DNA of 64,000 nucleotides from Hyaloraphidium curvatum (taxonomy: Eukaryota > Monoblepharomycota > Hyaloraphidiomycetes > Hyaloraphidiales > Hyaloraphidiaceae). Each line of letters begins with the position of its first letter. The first letter of the stretch is position 1. Where the stretch lies: positions 893,335 to 957,334 of the forward strand of contig JAIVFI010000004.1 of the NCBI GenBank assembly GCA_025558095.1. Reading direction: 5' to 3'. Below the pieces are notes generated by a model. That model did no database searches. It saw only the letters and a list, made by a program, of their open reading frames with translations, and was not told where the DNA came from. A program made the translations under genes and the position numbers. This document shows, one piece after another, positions 1-11,621 of this stretch.

Positions 1-448
1 GGGATGTCGCCGGGGCACCGATTGGGCGCGAGCCCTGGGAGTTGCCGGAAGGGTTGCTGGGCAGCACCTTGTCGGTACCGACGAGCCAGAGCGGGGACTC
101 CTCGTCGGCGAAATTGCACGCCGCCACGTCGGGGAGCAGCCAGCTCTGCGAGCCGCGGAGTTTGAAGCTGCGCACACCCGACGCCGCGACGGAGCCGTCG
201 GCGGCGGCGATGTCGTCCTCGGCCGTCGCGGCGCCGGGTTCGCCGTTCAGGGCGACTGCGCCGACGGCCGCGATGCGGCCCGCGATGCCTTGCGGCGGCG
301 TGCACGGCGCGAGCGCGTCGAAGCCAAACTCGGGGGCGGTGTAGTTGCGGACAAACGCCACGCGGAGGCCGACGGTGGCCGCCGTCGCCGGCATCGCCGC
401 CAGCAGAAGGACGGAGAGGGTCGCCAGCCCTGCAGATTCGCGATGCAT
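1..448 (-). CDS. Secreted hypothetical protein, 5' part only
   Basis: An open frame on the minus strand begins with ATG at 448 and stays open to the left edge of the window, so the gene is cut off and about 149 residues are visible. The N-terminus looks like a secretion signal: a short polar start, then a hydrophobic Leu/Ala core ending near an A-T-A-A stretch. The mature part has two isolated cysteines and no domain I recognise. It lies divergent to nothing obvious; the next feature to the right is a pseudogene on the same strand. Secretion is inferred from the signal alone. The start is the first ATG that supplies a signal peptide. Confidence 0.55.
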   Translation of the reverse strand, partial: MHRESAGLATLSVLLLAAMPATAATVGLRVAFVRNYTAPEFGFDALAPCTPPQGIAGRIAAVGAVALNGEPGAATAEDDIAAADGSVAASGVRSFKLRGSQSWLLPDVAACNFADEESPLWLVGTDKVLPSNPSGNSQGSRPIGAPATS

Positions 449-524
449 AACAGAGATTCTCGTGGTGAGGTGCAAGAATGCCGTGTGACTCCGTGACTCC
501 GTGTCCCATGCCTTTCGAGCACAG

Positions 525-536
525 CCCCCCCCCCCC
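525..536. repeat. Poly-C tract (12 C)
   Basis: An uninterrupted run of twelve C in the spacer upstream of the partial secreted gene. It has no coding role and is a likely place for length errors in sequencing. Confidence 0.8.
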
Positions 537-722
537 AGCCGCAGAGACCGGTTCGACCCGGCAGGATGCATCACGAGCCTGTGGAGGAGAGCCGCAGTGA
601 GCTGGAAGCTGGTGGTGCTATGGACGGCGGGGATGGCGTTTCGGCAGGTTGCTGGCTGCGTCGTGCACGACTGCCGATGAGGTGAATGATGCGCTCTCAT
701 GGGTGGAAATGACCGCCACATC

Positions 723-1827
723 TCATTCCCACTCCATCTCCCTGCTCCTCACGGGCTTGCTTCCCACGCCGCGCTCGAAGCCGTTCCACATCTTCACCTC
801 CGCGGCCACCCTGTCCTGATAGCCGACTTCTTCGCCATCGACCCCCGCGCCGTACCCGCGCCCCAAATAGTACCCCAAGTCCGGCGAGCCGATCATTTCG
901 TCCCACTCTTCGACGCGGACCCAGGCAAGCCGGCCCAGAGATCTGCGGAGGTCGGCCAGCTCCCCGGGGCCGAAAACGCCGGTGATTCCCATGCACTCCA
1001 CCTCGAGCACGCGCAGGTTCGGTGGGAGGCCGTCGGCCAGGAAGCTGGAGGCGAAATCGCGCAGGTAGAGCTCCTCGAGGTTCTCGCATTCGCACAGGGC
1101 CAGCCAGGTGCCGCGGGGTATCCCCTGCAGATGCCTCTGCCGCACCACCGTCGGATCGAAGGCGCCCGTATTCAGCAGGTTGAGGAGATCGGTGTGCTTG
1201 TTGGATTCCCAGACCTTGATCTTGCGGAGGAAGTCGTGCGAGAGGCGGTGGAAATGCGAGGGTTCATCGTCAAGATCGGAGTAAACCATGTGGTCGGCCT
1301 AGCGCTCCACGCGCTGTAGTGCCGGACAGGCGCGGTCGAGGGAATTCACGACGGGAACTTTCGCCAGCCCGCGCAAGATGAGCGTGCGGAGCGAAGGCAT
1401 CACGAATCGTTGCGGAGAGAACCCCCGTAGAGGTGGTCCGGGGAAGCGGAAGAAAACTCGACGTCCAGAAAGACCAGATGATCGAGCCTGAGCCCGTCGA
1501 AGAGGGCGGTAGTTCGGTGTCCGGGTTCAGCGCCTGCACCGAGAGCACCTTCCGGTCGTGCGGGAGCAGGAGCGAATGGTAGGCGCGGCACGCCAACATG
1601 AGCTCCACAAGACTCCACGTTTCGGGCCGGAGGAACTCCCCGATTCGCAGGACGAGCTCGGGAGGGAAGGTGGGACCGTCGTCGCAGTCCGAGCCCGCGG
1701 AGGTGGGCGCCGTGCGAACGCGGGATCTGAGCCGGGCGCGGAGCTCCGCATTCTCTTTGCGCAGTTGCGCGTTCTCAAGCCGGAGGCGTTCGAGCTCTGC
1801 CGCGTCCGACGGGGAGAGCGTGTTCAT
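723..1827 (-). pseudogene. Degenerate F-box/LRR-like gene
   Basis: From ATG 1827 the frame encodes a short coiled coil (repeated ELERLRLENAQLRKENAEL-type heptads), then an F-box-like segment containing FPPELVLRIGEFL and CRAYHSLLL. These match the intact gene at 21763-22965 in order and wording. Downstream homology continues but in changed frames: a segment with LDHLVFLDVEF lies in another frame, and MPSLRTLILRG runs into an in-frame TAG at 1299-1301 just before the segment that ends at 723 (containing HDFLRKIKVW). About 70 residues present in the intact copy are also missing in the middle. The stop, the frame changes and the deletion together argue for a decayed copy rather than an intron-containing gene. 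F-box proteins normally recruit substrates to SCF ubiquitin ligases; this copy probably no longer does. Confidence 0.7.
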
Positions 1828-2008
1828 CTTTGAAGAGTAGGTCCGTCGCGAGCGCCAGCAGGCAGCTCCAGACCGACTCTTTTGACCCCACAGACAAATC
1901 ACTGCTCACACAGTGCATTGCAAATATCTAGGTACAAATGGACGTTTCCATGACCAAGTCCTCAGCATTCCACGCGGCTCAACGGCACTCCACCATCGCG
2001 ATCTGCAT

Positions 2009-5000
2009 TTACGGGTTCGCGTTCTCCGGCTCCTCGGGCACCTCCAGGAAGTCGAGCTCCGAGAGGTAGAGCCCGCTCGTGATGGTGATGTTGTAAAAGT
2101 CGACGGCTCCCGGAGCGGTGACCCATCCGAGGGGTTGGGCTGGAGGAGGGGCAAGGTCAGCATCGGCAACATCCCGAAGCCTGCGCGCTCAAACTCACTC
2201 TGCTGCACGCGATAGTTGCCCGGGGGGATCATCGTGAAGTTGTACCACCCCGTCTGAGGGTCCGATGCCACGAAGAAGAGCTGCTGCTCGCCGAGGTAGT
2301 TGGTCCCCGTGATGGCGATGCCGACGCCGCCGATGGGGATGTCGAGCGGGTCGCCGTCCCACAACCCGTTCTCGTTCTTGTCGAACCACACGCGCCCGGT
2401 GACGCCGCCGTCTTGCAGGGGCGTGGCGGTGGCGGTCCGGCTCGAGGAGGTCCGGGTGAGGCTCGACGTGGAAGTGAAGCTCGTCGTGGAGGAGCGGGTG
2501 AACGAGGTCGTCGCCGTGCGCGTCGCGGTGGTCGTGACGGTCGAACTGGTCCAGTAGCCCGCATGGCCGAGCTCGGGGAAGTTGTTGCGCGCGATGCACG
2601 CGGCGGTGAGGTCGATGTTGGACACGACGGTGGCCGTGCTGCTGGCCGAGGCGTTGCCGTTGAGGTAGCCGAACGGCTGGGTCTGCGTGACCGTGTACGT
2701 CCCGGGCTTGAGGCCGTTGAAGTAGTACATGCCATTGACGTTGATTCTGTTGCTGCCGCAGCTGAGGTCCAGGCACAACGAGTTTGTGCAGAAGGTGTTG
2801 GAGCCGCAGGATCCAGAGCTGCAGCTGTAGCTGTTCATGGTCCGCGAGACTGCAGCCCCGTTGACGTCCGTGCCCGTGAGGGTGAACACGACGTTCGAGA
2901 TTCCGACCTCCGTAACGGGATTAAAGATGTCGTCGGTCGGGGAGATGTCGACGAACGTGCGGCCCGAGACCACGAGGTTGGTGGCCGCGCCCGACGAGAT
3001 GGCGTCCGAGTCGCAGGTCAGGCCCCACCACTGGAAGGGCACGCTGTTGGGCCCGCGCACGGCCACGGTAGTCGTCGACTGCAGCACGCTGTTCTGGGCG
3101 TTTTTGAAGCCCGACGGGTTGATCTTGGTGATGGTGTAGTCGCCCGCGTCCACGTTGGCGAAGGCGTAAGCGCCCGTGCAATCCGTCACGGCCTGCGTGG
3201 AAACCGCCACGCCGAAGAGGTTGGTGCCCGTTGCCTGGATCGTGACGGATCGGATGGGCTGCTCGCCGTTGGTGAAGGCGCCGTTGTCATCGGCATCGAA
3301 GTAGACCCTGCCCGTGATCGAGGCCCGCGCAAACGTCGTCGTGCTCGTGGTGCGCGAGGTGGTGCTCTGCGTGGTCGTCCGCGTGCGCGTGCGGGTCCAG
3401 GTGACGAGCTCGCCAAAGTTGTAGTCCAGGTCGAGCGTCCCGCCGACGACGATGATGTTGGAGATGAGCGTGCCGGGCCCCAGCGAGTCGAACGTGCCGC
3501 TGGGCTGGTACTCGCGCACGGTATAGGTCCCGGGGCGCAGTGCGAGGAAGCGGTAGGTGCCGTTGGGCCTGGTGATGGCGAGGCGGCTCACGCGCACGCC
3601 CTCGGTGGTGTTGCCCGACAGGCGGATAACGGTGCCCGAGATCGGGGTCTCGCCCTCCTGGTAGACGCCGTCCTGCGACCAATCGACATAGACGATGCCG
3701 CCGATGGCGCCCATGGGGTTCGGGTTGACGTCGGGCTGAAGGAGCGTAAGCGGGAAGTCGTTGCCTATTGCGCACAAGGAGATCGGGTCAGCGGAATCCA
3801 AGTAGGCGCAATCCAGGCAAAATGCTCACCAGACCACAGGAACTTGGAGTTGGTCACGTTCTCGAGCCGCGTCTCGTACCAGCCGCTCGCCGGCGGCACC
3901 GTGTAGCCCGCCGGCACGTCCCGCTCGACGAGGTACTGCTTGCCCGGGTCGAGCGGCGCGAACAGGTACTGCCCGAACTCGTCCGTGACGGTCGTTGCCA
4001 GGGCGGAGCCGACCTTGTTCCCGTTCCCGTCCGTCTCGAAGATGCGCACGGTGACGTTGGGCACGGGGAACTTGTCCTCGGTGTAGATGCCGTCGCCCGT
4101 CGGCGAGTCGACAAAGACGATGCCCGAGAGCGCGACGGCGACCTCGCCAAAGTCCTGGTTCAGCAGGACCTGGCTCTCGCCCAGGGTGGGGACGGCGATG
4201 ACGGTGGCTGGGCCCAGGGGCGAGTTTGCGAAGCCGGCGGGCTGCACCTCGGTGATGGTGTACCCGCTCGTGGTGCCGCGGAGGTCGCCAAAGGCGTACA
4301 GGCCGGAAGGGTCGGTGGTGGTGGTCAGGTTGACGGATTCGCCGCGCGAATTGGTGCCGGTGAGGGAGAGCGTGACGTTTGACAGGCCGAGCTCGCCGTC
4401 GTCCCAGACGCCGTTGGAGTTGCTGTCGATGTAGACGCGGCCGGCGATGAGCGCGTTGGGGCGGAGGGTCGTCGTCGTGCGGGTCTGCGACCTCGTGCGG
4501 GTGGCCGTCGCCTGTAGGGGAGGGGATGCGTCAACCGGGGCGCCACGGCAACCGGAGGGCAAAACACATACGCTGCGCGTCGTCGTCAGGGTTTCCGACA
4601 GCGTGGTGGTGGGCTCCGCAGTTTGCGTTTGCGACTGCGTTTCGGTCGGCAACTCGACGGTGGTCGTCTCCGCAGCCTGCGTTTGCGTTTCGGTCGGCAG
4701 CTCGGCGGTCTGCGTCGCCGTCCAGGCCGTCCAAGTCGTGGTCACCATGATCTCGCCAAAATCGTTGTCGAGGTCGGAATCGCCGTCCACCAGCACCTTG
4801 GAGAGGATCTGGGTCGCCGGCCCCGCGGGCGAGTCGAGGTACCCGGCCGGCTGCTCCTCGTAGATGCTGTACGTCCCCGGGCGGAGGTTCGGGAACAGGT
4901 AGGTGCCGTCGGCGCCCGTGGTGGTCGTGAGGTTGATCGCCGCGCCGAGGTCGTTGGTGCCGAGCAGGTTGATGACGACGCCGGGGATGGCGACCTCGCC

Positions 5001-7293
5001 GTCGTCCACGCCGTTCAGGTTCGCGTCAACGTACACTCGGCCGCCGATCTCGGCGCTGGGGTCCGTGGGCGTGGGGGGGACGTAGCCGTCGGGCTGCTGG
5101 CACGACTTGCCGACGATCGAGGCGTGGATCTGCACGTAGTACCCGCCGGGGCACGAGGGGAAGCTGCCGGAGGAGGAGACGACGAAGGGCGAGCCGCCGT
5201 TGCCGGCCGCGACTATGGGGTACTGGCCGGGCGCCGTGTTGCCGACGGGCTGTGCGGTGGGGCGGGTGAGCACGAATGCATGCATGCGCGCAGGGGGGGC
5301 GGGACGCACCTTGGTGCACGAGTAGAGCACGTGGCCGTCGGTGATGTTGTTGCCGGTGAAGGGCGCAAAGGTGACCTCGATGCCCGTCCCGGTCAGGCCG
5401 ATGTAGGCGGACGCCATGAGCTCGCCGCAGTTCTTGCCCCCGGCGGCCGCGCCCGTCCCGGGCCGCGCGCAGGTCGAGTTGTCGCCCCGCGCAAACGCCG
5501 AGGCGCCGACGGCGAAGAGGGAAGAGTAGTTGCCGGGCTGGATGGGACCAATGATGATGCCCCAGCGGGTGGCGTCGGACGGGCTGTAGGGCTGCCCGGG
5601 GGACCAGGCGAAGCCGGTGCCGCCCGAGCCGGCACAGGGTACCACAGGGGTCGGGGTGGGGGTGGCGTCGGGGTAGCCGCAGCCGTAGGTGGCCGAGGGT
5701 TGGGCCGAGACGAAGCACTTGCCGTAGCCCAGCTGGCATCCGGCGCCGCACCAGGCTTCACCCGAGTTGCCGCCGTCGTCTGCAAAGGGGGCGGGGTCAG
5801 CCCGTGCATGCGGCGCGCATGCGATGCAACGCACCCTGGCAGAAGCCTGCTTCGGAGCAGCAGACACCGCGCCTGCACCGCTTGCCGTTCTTGGTCCCGC
5901 AGCACCCGTCCACCGACACCTCGTAGTTCTGGCACGCCAGGTACACCGGCGTCCCCGCGCTCACGCTGGCGCGCATCCCCGTGACCGTGGTGCGGCTCCA
6001 CGTGAGCGTGGTCCTCGTCATGCGGGTGCGCGTGGTGGTGGTGGTGACCTCGGGGGCCGTGTCGGGGCAGGTGAAGGACTCCTGCACCGGGCCGGAGCCG
6101 ACGAAGCACTTTCCGTAGCCGAGCTGGCAGCCGGTGCCGCACCAGGGCTCGCCGGAGTTACCGCCGTCGTCCTGTCGCATGCAAAGTGAGCTAGGGTGCA
6201 CGGGGGATGCGGGGGTTGCATGCGTACCTGGCACACGCCCCACTGCGAGCAGCACAGGCCGGGCGGGCACCGCTTGCCGACGTTGGTGCCGCACTTGTAG
6301 TTGTCCGAGATGGGGATCCTGGTGCAGGCGTTGTACACGGGTGTGCCGCGGGATACGCGGGTGAGGGTGTGCGTGGGCTCGGTGCCATCGACCTCGGCCT
6401 CGCGGGTGGGGGCCGAGGGCGGGGCGGTGGGGCAGGTGAAGGAGGTCGAGACGGGGCGGCAGCCGACGAAGCATTTGCCGTAGCCGAGCTGGCAGCCGCC
6501 GCCACACCACGGGATGCCCGAATCGTCGCCGTCGTCCTGGCACCAACCCTGTGCACCGCAATCCGTCAGAAAGAGCCCGTTGGGCCGACAATGCGCCCGC
6601 AACCTACCCATTCCGAGCAGCAGAGCCCCTCGGGGCACTTCTTGCCCCCGCTCTGCACGCCGCAGCGGCCGTCGGTGGTCACGTCGAGCGTCGGGCAGGC
6701 CATGTAGACCGGCACGCTCTTGGACACGGTGGTGAGGGTGTAGGGCGCCGGGCCCGAGGCGGTGGGGCACACCGAGTCGGGCAGCCGCCGCCTGTTGGCG
6801 GGGATGTGGCACTTGCCGTAGCCGATCTGGGCGGGGGGGTCGGGGTCAGCCGCCGGGCGGGGGGGACGGCCGTCCGGCCGCGCGGGGGAGGGGGGCCCAC
6901 CTGGCATCCGGCGCCGCACCAGGCCTCGCCCGAATCGCCTCCATCGTCTTGGCAATAACCCCATTGAGAGCAGCACTTGTTGTCCGGGCAGCGGGCGCCC
7001 CCGTTAAACCGGCCGCAACGCCCCTCAGTCGAAACAGCCAGCGTCGCGCAGGCCGCGACCACCGGCGTGCCGGCCGACACGGTGGTGACCGGCTGCGGCG
7101 CCGCCACATCGCGGTCGGCGTAGGGGCCCTCGGCGGCGAGATCGCCGAAGTCGACGTGCCCGGCCAGTTGCCGCCGCCTGAGCGAGGGAGCGACCGTCGG
7201 CCAGCAGCCGCCCGGCGCCGCGACAGCCTCCCCGATGAGCCCGAATGCCGCAAAGGCCGCCGCGAGCGCCGCGAGCGAGATCCGCGGGCGCAT
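2009..7293 (-). CDS. Large secreted protein: four CBM18 chitin-binding domains plus seven SdrD-B-like domains
   Basis: Starting at ATG 7293 (good signal peptide) and joining exons gives about 1,598 residues. Four CBM18 (hevein-like) modules come first, each with a CCSxxGxCQDDG-type core and a GYGKC tail, each preceded by a conserved ~20-residue lead ending xxACxxxxVS. A Cys-containing region of ~170 residues of unknown type follows, then seven SdrD-B/Cna-B-like beta domains (pattern GRVYxDxNxNGxxDxGE ... GxYxFxxLxPGxYxVxExQPxG ... DFGE), separated by Thr-rich, probably O-glycosylated linkers. Predicted introns: 2140-2198, 3765-3829, 4512-4571, 5250-5309, 5780-5834, 6172-6227, 6549-6607, 6827-6900; all GT-AG. 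The last one restores a QTQPxGW motif and moves the stop to 2009. CBM18 binds chitin or chito-oligosaccharides; SdrD-B domains form stiff, calcium-binding stalks in bacterial adhesins. A secreted wall-binding or adhesive role is inferred. No C-terminal membrane anchor is visible. Confidence 0.85.
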
Positions 7294-8085
7294 CGGCGGT
7301 TTTCGTGTGTTTGGTGTGGTGTGGTGTGCAGTGACCGCTCCGCCCAACGCCGAAAGTGATTCCCGCGTCTAGGGACCAACATTCTAATCGAAGCGTTCGA
7401 TCTCGGCCACCAGGCGCCGCTGAGCCGCCGGGACACCGCCAGACACCTAAGCAGATTCAAGAGAAATCGCAGAGCCGTCCGTGGCCCCCTCGGTGGCCGC
7501 CGGCGCCGAGGAAAGAAAGTACCCTCTTTTCCCTTGCCCAAAAAAAGGAAGGGTCCTCCGACGTCCTCCGATGCCCGCCGTCAGCGCTGCCCGCCGTCCG
7601 CTCCGCCTTCTGTACCCTCGATCGCCCTCCCCGGGCCTCCATTTTTTGCTCAAGGGGCCCGCCGACCCGCCGCCCGCTCCCGGCGGGGCGATCCGCGGGT
7701 GGCCGGTCGGACCAATCGGGCCGCCGAATCGGCCGCGCCGGCAGCACCTCCGCAAGCCTGATCCCGTCACGCAAGGGTGCGGTGGGATCACTGTCGGTGG
7801 GATCGAAGTCGATGGGGGGATCCGGAGTTGGGCGGCCGCGCGCCGGTGGTCCGGGGCCGGGGCATCGGAGGGCGGGGAAGCCCTGGCGGCCGGCGGGGAC
7901 CGGCACAGCACGAAGCGCGCACAATTCCACAGCACGAAGCCTGCTGACGTTGCATAGGCCTAGGAATGAGCCGGCCGTAGACTGCTTGATGATCCAAGAC
8001 GATACTCTTTTTGGAAGGGCCCAGTTACGGCACCCCGTCCCATCTCATACGACCTTGGTGGCGTAGGCGACCGCGGCCGGCATCG
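7294..8085. other. Intergenic, no gene seen
   Basis: Spacer of about 790 bases between the 5' end of the CBM18/SdrD-B gene and the 3' end of the next minus-strand gene. Open frames here are short, overlap each other and show no recognisable protein pattern. It should contain the promoter of the large secreted gene; no clear core element was found. Confidence 0.4.
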
Positions 8086-8720
8086 TCAATCCCTCTTGGA
8101 GCACGTCTTGCCCAGCACCTTGTCGTAACAGTACGCCCGGACCTCCAACCACCACTCCATGTCCGGCACGGCAAAGGTCTCGATGCAGCTCCCGCCCTCG
8201 CCCCCGCAGTTCTTGATGAAGACCTCGAAGCACCGCACGCTCAGGTACGCCCCGCCGCCGTCGTTCGACTTGAGGACCATCGGGTCCGTGACCTCCTGCG
8301 CGCGGCATCCGCCGTCAGCCAAGCCCCGTCCCGGCGGGCGGGGGGATCCCGGCCCATCGGACCCACGTTGCTGATCGTCATCAGGCTCCCCGGCAGCCCG
8401 CAGACGCTGTCCCACACCTCCAGCGTCGCCCGGATGCCCGCCCTCTTCCCGAGCCGGTAGCCCCCCGGCATGCCCGAGGTGAGGTGCAGGAAGTACTTGT
8501 CCGCCCAGTCGATCCGCACGGCGCAGCGGACCTCGCCGCGGCCGTAGGGGCGGCAGTGCGAGGCGTGCTTGTTGGCGAATTTGAGGCGGGGATCCTCGCC
8601 GTACGTGCGGCCGGGCGGGAGCATGCCGGCGCCCTCGACCTCGTCGCCAAGGGCGCGGGGGGCGGAGAGCAGCGCGGGGAGGAGGCAGAGGAGGAGGGCG
8701 AGGGGCGGAAACCGTGGCAT
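8086..8720 (-). CDS. Small secreted Cys-containing hypothetical protein
   Basis: ATG at 8720 opens a signal peptide rich in Leu/Ala (PLALLLCLLPALL), then a mature domain of about 165 residues with paired cysteines, such as CRPYGRGEVRC and IKNCGGEGGSC. One intron, 8296-8366 (GTGGGT...GCGCAG), joins ...LMTISN to EVTDPMV... and keeps the frame; without it the frame passes through low-complexity sequence. The protein ends KTCSKRD at TGA 8086-8088. I do not recognise the family. The even spread of cysteines suggests a disulfide-bonded extracellular fold. Confidence 0.65.
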
Positions 8721-10420
8721 GTCGCGGAGCAGGCGGCGCGTTTCTTTGCTTTCGCCGCGCGCGACGGTCGGAATCCTGCTCCTGGGGAAACACGGGCCGG
8801 GGAGGCAGCGGAGGGTGAGCGGGTGCAGCCGCGCTCGAGTCAACACCGCCCGGGGACCATTCAGCGCGATCCCACCCGAGCCTTGCCCACAGTTTTCCGG
8901 CGCAGAACGCGGGGCGAATCGCCTCCGACGTCCGGACGAGTCCGAGGCCATGACGAGCGGTGATCGATCGGCGCTGGCCGGTACATGCGTCCAACCCGGC
9001 CGAGTCCACCCACCGCGAGTCCCACGCGATCCGATCCCACACTCCGGGGCGATCCGGCCGCCCAAACAAAGCGGTGGGAAAGAAGGCCCGCGGGGAGTGA
9101 CCTGGTGGGCGGAAGAAAACAAAAATCAGCGGCCGAGCACGGCACCGTCGGAGAAAGCGGCAAGCGATGCGGCCTATCAGAAACACGAGATTGGCGCCAT
9201 GTCCCGGCGACGGAGTACGCAAGATAAATCCAAAGCAAGCAAGCATCTTGCCGCACATGTCGGGTAGCTCCTCCGATGGGGATTCGTACACGTACCTGCC
9301 CGACTGGTGTTGCCGCCTCATCATGGCTTATTCCGTCGACGACCTTGGTTCGGGGCCAGATCCAGCCGTTCCGCGACCCGCCATCAGCCGAAGGCAAATG
9401 AACTTGGCAAGCTGTCTGTGAGCGAGGGGATCGCCGATCTTCGGGGAGGAGTGAGCTGTTGGGGAGGCAGGGAGTAAGTAAGCCAAAGAGTAGAGGGGCT
9501 GCGAGAGAGAATAGGCCCTTCAGCGATCAGAAGTACGATGTGCCATATCATATACGATGAGCGATGCTCACGGATCGAATCAGGTCCTGCATGCTTCATC
9601 ATCTCGCAGAGCACGCAAGGCTCGCTGCAGCCTCGCCTCCTTACCAATTGAGCCCGAAAGGAAGGAGCGAATTGGTCCTGTGAAGGAGCACCGATTAGTG
9701 GCCGAGCGAGCGTGTTCAGCGCTTGCGAGTTGCACCAATCGGCGATCAGAAACAGGGTTGTGCGTCACTTCCAGCGGCGGACATCCGCCCCCGAATCCGA
9801 TGGATGCCGATGATTTGATCCATCCCGTCGCCTTTGAAAACTCAGTCTCATCTGGAGTGATCACGCACCAGACACCAGGTTGTTCGCCCGCTCTGACGTC
9901 CGAAAGCCTCCCCGGACCGCCACGCCATCGCGGTCTCTCCGTCCGTTCCCCGCAGGCGGATGCGGTCGCTCGTGTGCCATGTCAAATTGAAGGCGCGGAA
10001 GGTTTCCAGGCGTGTTTTCCGAAGGTCCCGGTTGAGGGCCAAAAGTGCGATAAAGCCCGTCCGCGGCGTCGGGCCGTCCCTGGCGCCCATCAATGACCTC
10101 AGACACGCCCATGCTGCACCACGTTCCTCGTTGTAAACGTGCGCTGAGGAATAATGAGAGGCTCCGTGGCGCTGGCTATCGCTATCGCTGCTCGGTGATG
10201 GTTCGTGCAGTCGCTGCTCGTCCGCGTACGCTGGAACAGGTTCGGCGCCTTGCGGGCCGCCTCTGAGAACTCCTCGAAACCCCCTTTCCCGCGTTACAGG
10301 CCCTCCATTCCCGCCGCAAATCCGCCTCGCTCCTGCTAAGAACTCTTTGTCGGCTTCTGTGTTTGGACATTCCGCTTTTCCCCCCTCCGCGGCCTCCACA
10401 TCCCGCCGCAACTCGCCGAA
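8721..10420. other. Long intergenic region, no gene supported
   Basis: About 1.7 kb lies between a minus-strand and a plus-strand gene, so it should hold two divergent promoters. Open frames up to ~275 codons exist on both strands but overlap each other, lack domain patterns and look like chance frames in GC-rich DNA. Base composition is slightly less GC-rich than in the coding stretches. No tRNA or repeat was recognised. Confidence 0.4.
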
Positions 10421-11405
10421 ATGTCTCCCAAGACCGCCCTTGTGACCGGAGCAGCGGGAGCCTTTGGCCGCTGGATCTCCCTCCGCCTGCACGAGCGTGG
10501 CTGGGACGTGGTCCTCGTCTGCCGGCAGAAGGCGCAGGCCGAGGAGGCCATCTCGTGGATCCGCGAGACGGCCAAAGGCGACGGGCAGCTCATCGCCGAG
10601 CAGTGCGACCTGGGCTCCTACCGCGGGATCAAGGCGTTCGCGGAGGCGTACGTCGCGTCGGGGAGGGACCTGCACTGCCTCGTGAACAACGCGGTGTCGT
10701 CGCCGCGCAAGAGGAGCGAGACGTCGGACGGGCTGGAGGTGCAGTTCGGGGTCAACGTGATGGCGTACGTCTGGCTCGCCAGAGGGCTGTGGCCCGCGCT
10801 GGTGAGGAGCGGGAAGCAGGGGGATCCGGCGAGGATTGTCAACGTGGCGAGCTGGTATGCCGGGGGCCTGGACGTCGCGGATCCTGAGTTCAAGAACCGG
10901 GCGTACGAGGCCAACAAGGGGTACACGCAGAGCAAGCAGGCCAACCGGATGCTGACGACCATGTTTGCCGAGAAGTACCCGGAGTTCAAGGAGGGCAACC
11001 TGTGGATCTGCTCCGTCTACCCCGTAGGCCTCTCGTTGGGGTTTACCGTTGCCTCAAACTAATCAACATCCGTTGGATGCCGTGTCCCGCAGGCCTACTC
11101 GCCCTCCAAGCTCACCAAGGACCTCGGCACCTCCTCCGGCGCCCCCGACGACCGTGGGTTTCCCGTTCGTCGATTCTTTGCCCGAACTCACGCCTCGACT
11201 CGCCTCAGCATCGCAGGGCGCGGTCGCACCCGTGTGGTGCGCGACGGACCCCAAGCTCGCGCGGCCCGAGACGGCCGGGTACTGGGTCCCCGATGCCGGC
11301 AAGTCGGAGCCCGAGGAGTACGCCAAGGACCGCAAGGCGATGGCGGCGCTGTGGAAGTACGTGGAGGAGACGACGGAGAGGCTCGAGAGTGCGGCTTCGT
11401 TGTAG
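10421..11405 (+). CDS. Short-chain dehydrogenase/reductase (SDR)
   Basis: Exon 1 starts at ATG 10421 with the nucleotide-binding motif TGAAGAFG near residue 9, then CDLGSYRGI, LVNNAVSS (an NNAG variant), VNVASWY with the catalytic serine, and YTQSK carrying the catalytic Tyr and Lys. It belongs to the retinol-dehydrogenase-like group that uses NAD(P)H to oxidise or reduce an alcohol or carbonyl. Exon 1 ends after SVYP at a GTAGGC donor near 11024; the next exon encodes AYSPSKLTKDLGTSSGAP, and a second intron starts near 11151. The last exon ends ERLESAASL at TAG 11403-11405. Total about 300 residues, normal for this class. Substrate cannot be read from sequence. Confidence 0.8.
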
Positions 11406-11621
11406 AAAGCTGGGGACAGAGAGTTGATTGCGTTACATGGGTCGACTGTCTCTCGTCCTTTCGTCTGAGCCCGCAGAGACAGAGAATACCGGTCCCTCCT
11501 TCATCAGCAACAATCGCTCCGCGATGAGGACGGGTCGTTCCTTCATCCAGAGTAGTAAACGGTGCTCCCAAGGAGTCCAACAGTGTCCTTGGAGTGCCCC
11601 CTTCCCCCGGTCTCCTCGCCC

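Noticed and set aside
551-580. Possible tRNA T-arm with GGTTCGACCC
   Set aside because: Flanking bases do not form the 5-bp stem, and no cloverleaf could be drawn.
2413-3906. 497-codon open frame on the plus strand
   Set aside because: It is antisense to the SdrD-B domains and has very high Arg/Gly content, a sign of a shadow frame.
9557-10096. Possible protein of 179 codons
   Set aside because: No domain, no plausible splice sites, and an equally long frame exists on the other strand.
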